Origin: Thermococcaceae archaeon
GTDB lineage: Archaea; Methanobacteriota_B; Thermococci; Thermococcales; Thermococcaceae
Direction of reading: 5' to 3'
NCBI GenBank assembly: GCA_027064745.1
Contig: JAMOPD010000388.1
Coordinates: 1 to 5,929 of the forward strand
Length of the DNA: 5,929 bases
A program made the position numbers and the translations under genes. The notes below the pieces were generated by a model, which saw nothing but the letters and a program-made list of their open reading frames with translations, was not told the DNA's origin and made no database searches. This document shows positions 1-5,455 of this stretch, in pieces. Each line of letters starts with the position of its first letter. The first letter of the stretch is position 1.

Positions 1-126
1 TCGGAGGGCGGAAGGTCTCTCAAGGTTCGCATGTAACTATTTTAATTCGTTTATTTAAAACTCTTTTGTTTCGTAACTAAGGTTGGCACACTCTTTACCT
101 CCTCAATTTAATCCATAGGGCTGGAG

Positions 127-151
127 GGCAAAACTTTTATTTACTTTTATT
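127..151 (+). promoter_or_regulatory. Probable promoter (BRE/TATA) of the lamin-tail protein gene
   Basis: A purine-rich stretch (GGCAAAA) is followed by CTTTTATTT, and the unit ACTTTTATT occurs twice in tandem (133-141 and 143-151). Taking the first copy as the TATA box, transcription would start near 160-165, giving a leader of about 15 nt that contains the GAGGAG ribosome site (166-171) 6 nt before the ATG at 178. The geometry fits an archaeal TBP/TFB promoter, but the TATA match is loose. Confidence 0.5.
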
Positions 152-177
152 ATGTAAAATCTAATGAGGAGTGCAAA

Positions 178-645
178 ATGAAAAGGGGACAGTCCTCCCT
201 TGAGTACCTATTTATGATAGCTGTTACACTGACCATAGTAGCTGTAGGTATGCGTTATTTAGCGGGAGTTACAGTTAATGCTCCTGGCACCTCAGGAGTC
301 GTTATCGCGTATGTAAATTACGACCCACCTGGAGACGATGTGAAAGGAGAGTATGTTGTGATAAGAAATGATGGGTTGGTTGATGTAGACCTAACAGGGT
401 GGCAGTTAGAAGATGAAAAAAATCATGTATACACATTTCCCAATGGATTTATATTAAAAGCTGGAGCAGAGGTTACCGTTCACACAGGGGAAGGAACAGA
501 TACAGATACGGATTTGTACTGGGGAAGAGGGAAAGCAGTTTGGAACAACAACGGTGACACTGCGTACCTGTACGATGCGAGCGGGAAGCTTATAGACAAA
601 TGCTCTTGGACTGGAGACGAAGGCGGAGCCATCAGCTGCCACTGA
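178..645 (+). CDS. Class III signal peptide protein with a lamin-tail-like (LTD) domain
   Basis: A 155-residue probable exported protein. The N-terminus reads MKRGQSSLEY and runs into a hydrophobic helix (about residues 10-33). This is the archaeal class III signal peptide pattern: basic residues, Gly4, then Q-S-S-x-E. A prepilin peptidase of the EppA/FlaK kind would cut after Gly4 and leave the helix for pilus-like assembly or membrane anchoring. Residues about 39-145 look like a lamin-tail domain, an immunoglobulin-like beta fold: EYVVIRNDG, then VDLTGWQLEDE, YTFPNGFILKAGAEVTVHTGEG, and WNNNGDTAYLYDASGKLID. Cys142 and Cys154 close to the C-terminus could form a disulfide outside the cell. 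GAGGAG 6 nt upstream supports the ATG. The gene appears to be alone: it has its own promoter and is followed by a repeat-rich spacer. A surface or pilus-associated adhesive role is an inference; the ligand is unknown. Confidence 0.85.
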   Translation: MKRGQSSLEYLFMIAVTLTIVAVGMRYLAGVTVNAPGTSGVVIAYVNYDPPGDDVKGEYVVIRNDGLVDVDLTGWQLEDEKNHVYTFPNGFILKAGAEVTVHTGEGTDTDTDLYWGRGKAVWNNNGDTAYLYDASGKLIDKCSWTGDEGGAISCH

Positions 646-723
646 CACTGTCAGGGTAAGTCAGAATAGTTACTGGATTTGTTATCAGCTCACAGGTTAT
701 CCTGACAGTATCGTTGCCACTGA
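637..723. repeat. Nested repeats: 13-bp inverted repeat flanked by 9-bp direct repeats
   Basis: The 9-mer TGCCACTGA occurs at 637-645 and again at 715-723, extendable to GYTGCCACTGA. Between the two copies, ACTGTCAGGGTAA (647-659) is the inverted partner of TTATCCTGACAGT (697-709). Twelve of 13 positions are complementary as DNA, and all 13 pair as RNA if one G-U is allowed. The left direct repeat ends with the TGA stop codon of the upstream gene. The arrangement resembles a miniature inverted-repeat element of about 63-69 bp with a target-site duplication. It could instead be a terminator or operator hairpin. The left gap between direct and inverted repeat is 1 nt and the right gap is 5 nt, which is imperfect for a transposon. 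Confidence 0.5.
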
Positions 724-725
724 TG

Positions 726-740
726 GCAAACCTTTTTAAA
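726..740 (+). promoter_or_regulatory. Probable promoter of the uS15-led operon
   Basis: GGCAAAC (BRE-like) precedes CTTTTTAAA (732-740), a good archaeal TATA-like box. Transcription would begin about 25 nt downstream, near 760-764, just ahead of the leader hairpin. No other comparable box lies between this point and the uS15 start codon, so this is the best candidate promoter for the five-gene operon. Confidence 0.65.
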
Positions 741-764
741 CCTTTTCCCGATTCCCAACGTGAA

Positions 765-793
765 GGGACGGCTGGCGGGAGCTGGCCGTCACC
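765..793 (+). promoter_or_regulatory. Structured 5' leader hairpin of the uS15 mRNA, possible autoregulatory site
   Basis: GACGGCTGGC (767-776) pairs with GCTGGCCGTC (781-790) over 10 bp, closed by the tetraloop GGGA (777-780), which fits the GNRA pattern. Eight pairs are Watson-Crick; the other two are a tandem U773-G784 and G774-U783. G765 and G766 can pair with C792 and C793 across a bulged A791. The G774-U783 pair is followed by G775-C782, the G-U/G-C step known from the S15 site in helix 22 of bacterial 16S rRNA. The hairpin begins about where transcription is predicted to start and ends directly before the Shine-Dalgarno sequence, so protein bound to it could block initiation. The structure is read from the sequence; the regulatory role is inferred. 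Confidence 0.55.
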
Positions 794-801
794 AGGAGGT
801 G
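794..801 (+). promoter_or_regulatory. Ribosome binding site that fixes the uS15 start
   Basis: AGGAGGTG lies 6 nt before the ATG at 808 and is a near-perfect complement of the archaeal 16S rRNA 3' end. It selects this ATG over the in-frame GTG at 760, which has no ribosome site, lies at the predicted transcript start, and would add 16 residues encoded by the hairpin. Confidence 0.85.
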
Positions 802-807
802 TATAAT

Positions 808-1263
808 ATGGCAAGAATACACGCGAGAAAGAGAGGTAAATCCGGCTCAAAGAAGCCACCAAGGACTGCTCCACCAACTTGGGTGGAGTATACTGCTGAA
901 GAGGTTGAAAATCTTGTTATAAAGCTCAGAAAAGAAGGCCACAGCACGGCGATGATAGGGACAATTCTTAGAGATCAGTACGGCATTCCAAGTGTCAAGC
1001 TCATCACCGGCAAGAAGATAACCAAGATTCTTGAGGAGAATGGCCTAGCACCACAAATTCCTGAAGATTTAATGTTCCTCATAAGAAAGGCCGTTAAGCT
1101 TAGAAAGCACCTCGAGATGCACCCAAAAGATAAGCACTCAAGGCGCGGCCTTCAGCTCACCGAGAGCAAGATTAGGAGACTCGTCAAGTACTACAGGAGA
1201 ACCGGCAAATTGCCTGCAAAGTGGCGCTATGATCCGGAGCAGGCCAAACTGCTCGTTCGCTGA
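808..1263 (+). CDS. rps15: 30S ribosomal protein uS15 (S15)
   Basis: A 151-residue small-subunit protein that binds the central domain of 16S rRNA early in assembly. The start [19 protein letters not shown] is typical of the archaeal/eukaryotic form. Residues 1-60 form the N-terminal extension absent from the shorter bacterial proteins (about 89 aa), and residues about 75-150 form the S15 core. The core carries the segment [13 protein letters not shown] (105-117), which matches the conserved D-H-S-R-R-G region, and the closing [14 protein letters not shown]. The upstream GTG at 760 is rejected because AGGAGGTG and family length favour this ATG. It is the first gene of a likely operon; GAN follows after a 26- or 29-nt gap made mostly of pyrimidines. 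The hairpin leader suggests control of translation by the protein itself. Confidence 0.97.
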   Translation: MARIHARKRGKSGSKKPPRTAPPTWVEYTAEEVENLVIKLRKEGHSTAMIGTILRDQYGIPSVKLITGKKITKILEENGLAPQIPEDLMFLIRKAVKLRKHLEMHPKDKHSRRGLQLTESKIRRLVKYYRRTGKLPAKWRYDPEQAKLLVR

Positions 1264-1282
1264 CTCTTTCCTTCTTCTTTCC
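1264..1282 (+). terminator. Pyrimidine tract after uS15, possible leaky terminator
   Basis: The 19 bases directly after the uS15 stop codon are all C or T, with runs of at most three Ts. Archaeal RNA polymerase can release at T-rich tracts without a hairpin, so partial termination is possible here. The next gene has only a short GGTGAT site close to its start, which also points to lower expression. The T runs are short, so efficiency would be modest at best. Confidence 0.3.
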
Positions 1283-1292
1283 GGGTGATATG

Positions 1293-2720
1293 ATGGACAA
1301 GAGTACATTTTTAGAGAAAGCGAGAGAAGGAGCAGAACTCATTAAAATGCACATTGAGTTAGGGCACACCATACGACTAATCTCTCATCGGGATGCGGAT
1401 GGAATAACAGCCGGAGGTATTCTGGCAAAAGCCATTGCCAGAGAGGGTGGAAGTTTTCAGCTAAGCATAGTCAAACAGCTCAGTGAGGACTTTATAAAAG
1501 AGCTTGCCAAAGAAAAGCACAGAATCTATGTTTTCAGCGACCTTGGGAGTGGTTCCATGGCTTTGATTGAGAAATATCTCGAAGATTCCGATGTCCTCGT
1601 TGCTGATCACCACCCTCCTCAAAAGGAGAGATTCTCACACGACACTCATATCATTGTGAATCCAACCCTATATGGGGCAGATAGTGTCAGAGACTTAAGT
1701 GGTTCTGGAGTTGCATACTTTGTTGCAACCTCAATAAGCAGGAAAAACAGAGATTTGAGTTATCTCGCACTGGTTGGAGCGGTTGGAGACATGCAAGAAG
1801 TGGATGGTACCTTCCACGGAATGAACATTGACATTATTGAGGATGGCAAGGAACTTGGGATTATAGAGGTTCGCAAGGAGCTCAGACTCTTTGGCAGAGA
1901 AAGCAGAAGACTCTCGCAGATGCTGGCATATGCCACAAATCCCGAGATTCCCGAGATAACAGGGGACGAAAGGAAGGCAATTGAATTTCTGAAAGCTAGA
2001 GGATTTGATCCTGACATGAAGTACTGGCAGCTGCGGGAAGAGGAGAAGAGGAAACTTCATGATGCAATAGTGATACACATGATAAAGCACAATGCTCCGA
2101 AAGAAGCTATCGACAGGCTCATTGGAGATGTTGTTATCAGCAAGCTCTATCCTGAAGGAGACCCAAGACATGAGGCGAGGGAATTTGCCACCCTGCTGAA
2201 TGCAACCGGTCGCTTGAACGCTGGAACCCTCGGTGTGGCCATTTGCCTTGGGGATGAGGAAGCATACAAAAAGGCCAGGAAGATGCTCGACGAGTATAAG
2301 AGAGAACAGATTGAGGCGAGGAGGTATGTACTCCAGAACTGGCACAGCGCTGATGAGGGGGAGCATGCATATGTATTCTACGTTGGCAGAAACATCAGAG
2401 ACACACTCGTGGGAATAGCCGCAAATATCGCAATAAATTCCGGACTGGCCAAACCTGAAAAGCCAGTCATCATAATAGCAGACAGCGAGGAGGATGAACA
2501 ACTTGTAAAAGCCTCCGCAAGGACAACAGAAAAGGCACTGGCTAAAGGTTACCATCTTGGAGAGGCTCTCAGAGAAGCTGCGGAAAAGCTCGGTGGGGAA
2601 GGCGGAGGACATGCAATAGCCGCTGGAATTAGGTTTCCAAAGAGCAGGATAGATGAGTTCATCAAATACATCAACGAAATCCTCGGCAGGCAGGTGGGGA
2701 AGAGTGCAGATAAAAGCTAA
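1293..2720 (+). CDS. gan: GAN: GINS-associated DHH-family (RecJ-like) single-strand exonuclease
   Basis: A 475-residue DHH phosphoesterase of the archaeal RecJ/Cdc45-like group. In the Thermococcales this protein is known as GAN, a 5'-3' single-strand DNA exonuclease that associates with GINS at the replisome. Metal-binding motifs are intact: SHRDADG (residues 31-37, Asp34 and Asp36), FSDLGSG (81-87, Asp83), ADHH (104-107), and GAVGD (162-166, Asp166). The C-terminal DHHA1 domain ends with [12 protein letters not shown], including the GGGH substrate-binding motif at 437-440. All catalytic positions are present, unlike eukaryotic Cdc45, so an active nuclease is expected. ATG occurs at 1290 and 1293. 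GGTGAT (1284-1289) abuts the first, so the second gives better spacing; the difference is one Met. The end overlaps the next gene by 17 nt, suggesting coupled translation. Confidence 0.93.
   Translation: MDKSTFLEKAREGAELIKMHIELGHTIRLISHRDADGITAGGILAKAIAREGGSFQLSIVKQLSEDFIKELAKEKHRIYVFSDLGSGSMALIEKYLEDSDVLVADHHPPQKERFSHDTHIIVNPTLYGADSVRDLSGSGVAYFVATSISRKNRDLSYLALVGAVGDMQEVDGTFHGMNIDIIEDGKELGIIEVRKELRLFGRESRRLSQMLAYATNPEIPEITGDERKAIEFLKARGFDPDMKYWQLREEEKRKLHDAIVIHMIKHNAPKEAIDRLIGDVVISKLYPEGDPRHEAREFATLLNATGRLNAGTLGVAICLGDEEAYKKARKMLDEYKREQIEARRYVLQNWHSADEGEHAYVFYVGRNIRDTLVGIAANIAINSGLAKPEKPVIIIADSEEDEQLVKASARTTEKALAKGYHLGEALREAAEKLGGEGGGHAIAAGIRFPKSRIDEFIKYINEILGRQVGKSADKS
2692..2699 (+). promoter_or_regulatory. 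Ribosome binding site selecting a GTG start for the Pcc1-family gene
   Basis: AGGTGGGG lies inside the last codons of GAN. AGGTG matches the anti-Shine-Dalgarno sequence 7 nt before GTG 2704. An ATG at 2653 in the same frame would add 17 Ser/Thr-rich residues lying wholly over GAN coding sequence, which is unlikely to be real. Confidence 0.7.
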
Positions 2721-2955
2721 GGCTGAGATAGTATGGCACTATGGAGATGAAAAGAAAGCTAAGGCTATAGCAGAGGCAGTTGAAATTGATAATCAGAGCA
2801 TTCCGGAAGGATTAAAGAAAAGTTTAAATGTAGAAACCCGATGGGAAAATGGGAATGTTATAACAAAAGTTAAATACTCAGGTGAGATTGAAAGCTTAAT
2901 TGTAGCGCTCGACGATTTGGTGTTTTCAGTCAAGATCGCCGAAGAGATCACGTAA
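2704..2955 (+). CDS. pcc1: KEOPS complex subunit of the Pcc1 family
   Basis: An 83-residue protein starting at GTG. It has the small alpha/beta Pcc1 form: a first strand IKAKAEIVW, a helix [14 protein letters not shown], then [17 protein letters not shown], and a long closing helix [21 protein letters not shown] that serves for dimerisation in the family. Pcc1 dimers bridge Kae1 in KEOPS, which makes the t6A modification at position 37 of ANN-decoding tRNAs. Length and order of elements match the family (about 80 aa). Archaea also carry a Pcc1 paralogue, Pcc2, described as a fifth KEOPS subunit. This locus could be either, and the sequence alone does not let me decide. It overlaps GAN by 17 nt and lies 18 nt before S3Ae, so it is almost certainly co-transcribed with both. 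No other KEOPS gene is in the window. Confidence 0.8.
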   Translation: MQIKAKAEIVWHYGDEKKAKAIAEAVEIDNQSIPEGLKKSLNVETRWENGNVITKVKYSGEIESLIVALDDLVFSVKIAEEIT

Positions 2956-2973
2956 AAAGGTGGAGGTGTTAAA

Positions 2974-3573
2974 ATGGCAAGAGCAAATCCAAGAAAAAGG
3001 GCTGCTACTAAAGATAAGTGGAAGATGAAAGAATGGTTCGTGGTTTATGCTCCAGAATTTTTCGGAAGTAAGGAGATAGGTTTAACTCCCGCTGATGAAC
3101 CCGAGAAGGTCGTTGGGAGGGTTATTGAAACAACTCTTAAGGATTTAACCGGCGACTTTACTAAGGGTCAGGTCAAGTTATACTTCAAGATTCATGATGT
3201 TAAAGGTCAGAATGCATACACCAAATTCAAGGGACACACGCTCTCAAGGAGCTACATCCGCTCACTCGTCAGAAGAAGGACAACGAGAATAGATGGCATT
3301 TTCAACGTCACGACAAAAGACGGCTACAAACTTCGTGTTATGGGAATGGTTATTGCAATAAGGAGAATACAGACGAGCCAAGAGAGGGCAATAAGAGACA
3401 TAATGAGAGATATAATCTACAAGAAAGCTGAAGAGCTTCCCTATACCCGGTTCATAATTGAAGCTGTTACTGGGAAGATGGCTGCTGAGATCGCTAAGGA
3501 AGTTCGGAAGATATACCCGATTAAACGCGCTGAGATCAGAAAGATTAAGGTTCTCGCAGAGCCTCAGGTCTAA
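2974..3573 (+). CDS. rps3ae: 30S ribosomal protein eS1 (S3Ae)
   Basis: A 199-residue protein of the archaeal/eukaryotic S3Ae (eS1) family, located on the small-subunit platform near the mRNA exit. The N-terminal block [19 protein letters not shown] followed by IGLTPADEP and [15 protein letters not shown] is the family signature. The middle carries [24 protein letters not shown], and the C-terminal part is basic and helical ([25 protein letters not shown]). Length is close to that of other archaeal eS1 proteins and shorter than eukaryotic ones (about 260 aa). GGAGGTG at 2962-2968 sits 5 nt before the ATG, one of the strongest ribosome sites here, as expected for a ribosomal gene placed fourth in an operon. 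Promoter-like A/T blocks inside the preceding gene might add transcription. Confidence 0.97.
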   Translation: MARANPRKRAATKDKWKMKEWFVVYAPEFFGSKEIGLTPADEPEKVVGRVIETTLKDLTGDFTKGQVKLYFKIHDVKGQNAYTKFKGHTLSRSYIRSLVRRRTTRIDGIFNVTTKDGYKLRVMGMVIAIRRIQTSQERAIRDIMRDIIYKKAEELPYTRFIIEAVTGKMAAEIAKEVRKIYPIKRAEIRKIKVLAEPQV

Positions 3574-3600
3574 GCCTTTATTTCTCTTCTTTAACCCTCT
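3574..3600 (+). terminator. T/C-rich tract after S3Ae, possible leaky terminator
   Basis: The 27 bases after the S3Ae stop are mostly T and C, including CTTTATTTCTCTTCTTT. This resembles the tract after uS15 and the hairpin-free T-rich terminators of archaea. The methyltransferase gene begins only 11 nt later with a weak GGTGGG ribosome site and no obvious promoter, so it probably depends on readthrough. Confidence 0.4.
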
Positions 3601-3610
3601 GGTGGGAAAT

Positions 3611-4696
3611 ATGAAGTTCATTCTAAAAACTCCCAATAGAATGGAGGGAGTTGCTGGGAATTATGTAAAGGAGCTCCTGCCAGATTCCAAAGTATGGATT
3701 GCCCCTATGGGCTATTCTGGACTTGTCCTGGTGGAGACCAAAGATAATGATGAAACGGCAGAAAAAAAGCTGCTCCAGATTCCAGAAGCTGAAAGGGTTA
3801 TAAAAGTGCTCTATGAGGTCCCAGCAAAGCTAGAGGAAATACTCTCCACAGCTGAAAAAATTGCAAGGCATATCTCTGAAAATGAGACGTTTGCTGTGAA
3901 GACAAAAAGGAGAGGAAAGCATGACTTTTCAAGTGTTGACATTAATGTACAGCTGGGAGCGAGAATTAGGGAACTAACAAATGCAGAAGTCAATCTAAAC
4001 TCCCCTGATAGAATTGTTTATGTTGATATTCTCGGTGACACTGCATACATATCCCTCATTCAAGGAGAAAAATGGAAGAAGTATTCATCTGATAAGCTGA
4101 ACTCCAGGGAGCTGTTCAAAAAGGTGATTCTCGTTCAGATGCCCTACTGGGGAAGCCACAAAACATGTAGGAGTTTTGGTGAAAAGATTGGAAGAGCTAC
4201 CCAAGCCTTTGAAGTTAAGGAACTTATAATAGCTCCAAAAGAGAAGATTGACGCTTATCAGCTTATGGAGTTCATCAGAGGAGTTAAAACAGGTCAGAAT
4301 TCCAGATATGAGGTTCAAAAAGCATATCCATGGGATGTTGAGAAGGTTCCTGTAAGTGTATGGGATATGTACCAGGTCGTAAGGGATAAGAGGAGAAAGA
4401 ACAGGCTTATCATCGTTACAGATCCCAAAGGGCAGATGCTGAGTGATGTTCAAGAGAAGCTTGCAAAAGATATGTATTATTCCAAAGAAATCATCGTTTT
4501 TATGGGCTCCAGAGAAGGCATACCAAGAGGAATTTTCCGCTTTGCAGACTATGTTATAGATTTAACGCCATACATCACCTTTGCAACTGAACATGCAATT
4601 CCTGCAGCCCTTGTTGCACTGTGGGAGGTCTATGAGGAGTGGAAAAGGCATCAGACTCTAAGGTCTTCCTCATTCTTCGGGGATCCGCCTAAATAG
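3611..4696 (+). CDS. THUMP-SPOUT RNA methyltransferase (predicted)
   Basis: A 361-residue predicted RNA methyltransferase. Residues about 65-160 form a THUMP RNA-binding domain: FAVKTKRRGKHDFSSVDINV (94-113), then LNSPDRIVYVDILGDTAYIS (129-148). THUMP domains in known enzymes dock on RNA, often the tRNA acceptor end. Residues about 170-345 look like a knotted SPOUT domain: a first strand VILVQMPYWG, RLIIVTDPKG, and the knot/SAM-binding segment VFMGSREGIPRG (296-307) followed by YVIDLTPYITFATEHAIPAAL. Known THUMP methyltransferases mostly use a Rossmann-fold catalytic domain, so this pairing is less usual; the substrate base is unknown. ATG 3611 is chosen because the longer reading frame (from 3458) overlaps S3Ae by more than 100 nt and adds 51 atypical residues. 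GGTGGG at 3601-3606 is a weak ribosome site. Last gene of the operon. Confidence 0.85.
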   Translation: MKFILKTPNRMEGVAGNYVKELLPDSKVWIAPMGYSGLVLVETKDNDETAEKKLLQIPEAERVIKVLYEVPAKLEEILSTAEKIARHISENETFAVKTKRRGKHDFSSVDINVQLGARIRELTNAEVNLNSPDRIVYVDILGDTAYISLIQGEKWKKYSSDKLNSRELFKKVILVQMPYWGSHKTCRSFGEKIGRATQAFEVKELIIAPKEKIDAYQLMEFIRGVKTGQNSRYEVQKAYPWDVEKVPVSVWDMYQVVRDKRRKNRLIIVTDPKGQMLSDVQEKLAKDMYYSKEIIVFMGSREGIPRGIFRFADYVIDLTPYITFATEHAIPAALVALWEVYEEWKRHQTLRSSSFFGDPPK

Positions 4697-4738
4697 TCAA
4701 ATAAAAGAGCAGTGCTCCAAAGATTCCACCGAAGAATG
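4671..4738. repeat. Inverted repeat straddling the convergent gene ends
   Basis: CATTCTTCGG (4671-4680) is the exact inverse of CCGAAGAATG (4729-4738). GGA (4681-4683) can pair further with TCC (4725-4727) if A4728 is bulged. Inside lies a small palindrome GAGCA-G-TGCTC (4707-4717). The centre is near the overlapping stop codons of the two convergent genes. Both arms are coding (one in each gene), so it may be partly chance. Confidence 0.4.
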
Positions 4739-5402
4739 TAGCCAGAAAGTTTGTGGAGTCATTGTTTGTAATCCCTCTGTTCTCAAGTGTTGCCCCCACA
4801 AGGCTGTCTATATTTGCCCCTATGAAACCACCAAGGGTTACCGCGGTGAGCATCTGCCATTTGTAAGGAGTTACAAAGACAGCTAAAACAGCAATAACAA
4901 GAGCTCCAAGAAGTGAAGCCATCTCACCTTGAAGGGAGACAGCCCCATTCGTCCCAGGTTGTGCCTCTTTGAAGTTTGTTATCATTCTTGGTTTCTTACC
5001 CAGAACTTTGCCAAGCTCACTTGCCAGTGTATCCGCGTTAGCAGTTGAGATTGATGAGAATACAGCTGCCCATAGCATGTCCATACGGAAATAATGTTCT
5101 AACACTACGAAAATAACTGCAGCCAGACCATTGCCAAGAACATTTCCCCAGCTTCTAATCCCCCTATGGCTTTCGGCTAAGCCTAACCGCACTTTTTCAT
5201 CAAAGCGGTACTTGGTCGCCAGAATGCCAAGGAACATAAATAGAAATAGTGCTACAAAAGGATAAATCCCACCGAACTCCAGCACAGCAAACCCTATCAA
5301 AAATGCTGTGGCTATGCCTTTAATGTCTAATGCCTTCACACTGTATGCAATTACTGCCAGAGTTCCAAGTACTATGAAATCAACTATCGCACTGCTGCCC
5401 AT
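4689..5402 (-). CDS. DUF92 (TIGR00297/VTE6-like) integral membrane protein
   Basis: A 237-residue protein with about six or seven predicted membrane segments (around 5-22, 27-43, 46-63, 88-103, 163-179, 185-206, 219-236). Conserved polar motifs of the DUF92 family lie between them: RGIRSWGNVLGNG (80-92), STANADTLASELG (119-131), PGTNGAVSLQGE (149-160) and GANIDSLVGATLENRG (195-210) followed by NNDSTNF. The plant member VTE6 is a phytyl-phosphate kinase; an isoprenoid-phosphate kinase role in archaeal lipid metabolism is an inference. The start is set at ATG 5402 because AAGGTGA (5414-5408) stands 5 nt before it; an upstream in-frame TTG at 5423 has no such site. The gene end overlaps the methyltransferase by 8 nt: both stops lie in CTAAATAG. 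Confidence 0.88.
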   Translation of the reverse strand: MGSSAIVDFIVLGTLAVIAYSVKALDIKGIATAFLIGFAVLEFGGIYPFVALFLFMFLGILATKYRFDEKVRLGLAESHRGIRSWGNVLGNGLAAVIFVVLEHYFRMDMLWAAVFSSISTANADTLASELGKVLGKKPRMITNFKEAQPGTNGAVSLQGEMASLLGALVIAVLAVFVTPYKWQMLTAVTLGGFIGANIDSLVGATLENRGITNNDSTNFLATFFGGIFGALLFYLTI

Positions 5403-5436
5403 TACTGTCACCTTCAACAGCAAAGGATTTGAAGGG

Positions 5437-5455
5437 TTTATTATTCTTTTCCTCG
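5437..5455 (-). promoter_or_regulatory. Probable promoter of the DUF92 gene
   Basis: Read on the - strand, CGAGGAAAAG (5455-5446, BRE-like) is followed by AATAATAAA (5445-5437, TATA-like). A start about 25 nt downstream, near 5415-5418, leaves a short leader carrying the AAGGTGA ribosome site before ATG 5402. The box also forms one arm of a dyad with 5461-5479, which could let a regulator act on it. Confidence 0.5.

Noticed and set aside
1..36. Open frame on the + strand ending at TAA 34-36, possibly the tail of an upstream gene, followed by T-rich sequence
   Set aside because: Only 11 codons are visible and no family can be recognised; the other frames are also open for a similar distance, so it cannot be supported as a gene.
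21..36. GGTTCGC resembling a tRNA T-arm
   Set aside because: No matching T-stem or acceptor sequence follows.
3..60. Possible leaderless - strand gene starting at ATG 32 with TTTTAAATA (60-52) upstream
   Set aside because: Only about 10 codons are visible, they include the rare CGA codon, there is no ribosome site, and the TATA spacing is marginal.
760..807. N-terminal extension of uS15 from GTG 760
   Set aside because: It has no ribosome site, lies at the predicted transcript start, encodes the hairpin, and is not part of the archaeal S15 family.
1731..2612. A 293-codon open frame on the - strand opposite GAN
   Set aside because: The product is rich in Cys, Phe and Ser with no recognisable domain; the GAN frame holds all the DHH motifs. 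It is a shadow frame.
2653..2703. ATG start for the Pcc1-family protein
   Set aside because: It adds a Ser/Thr-rich stretch lying wholly over GAN codons; GTG 2704 has AGGTG at proper spacing and gives the usual family length.
3458..3610. 51-residue N-terminal extension of the THUMP-SPOUT protein overlapping S3Ae
   Set aside because: The residues are a frame-shifted reading of the S3Ae end; ATG 3611 gives a natural beta-strand start and has a GGTGGG site.
3628..3652. Seven-bp inverted repeat AACTCCC/GGGAGTT just after the methyltransferase start codon
   Set aside because: Short stem with an 11-nt loop inside coding sequence; expected by chance in a window of this size.
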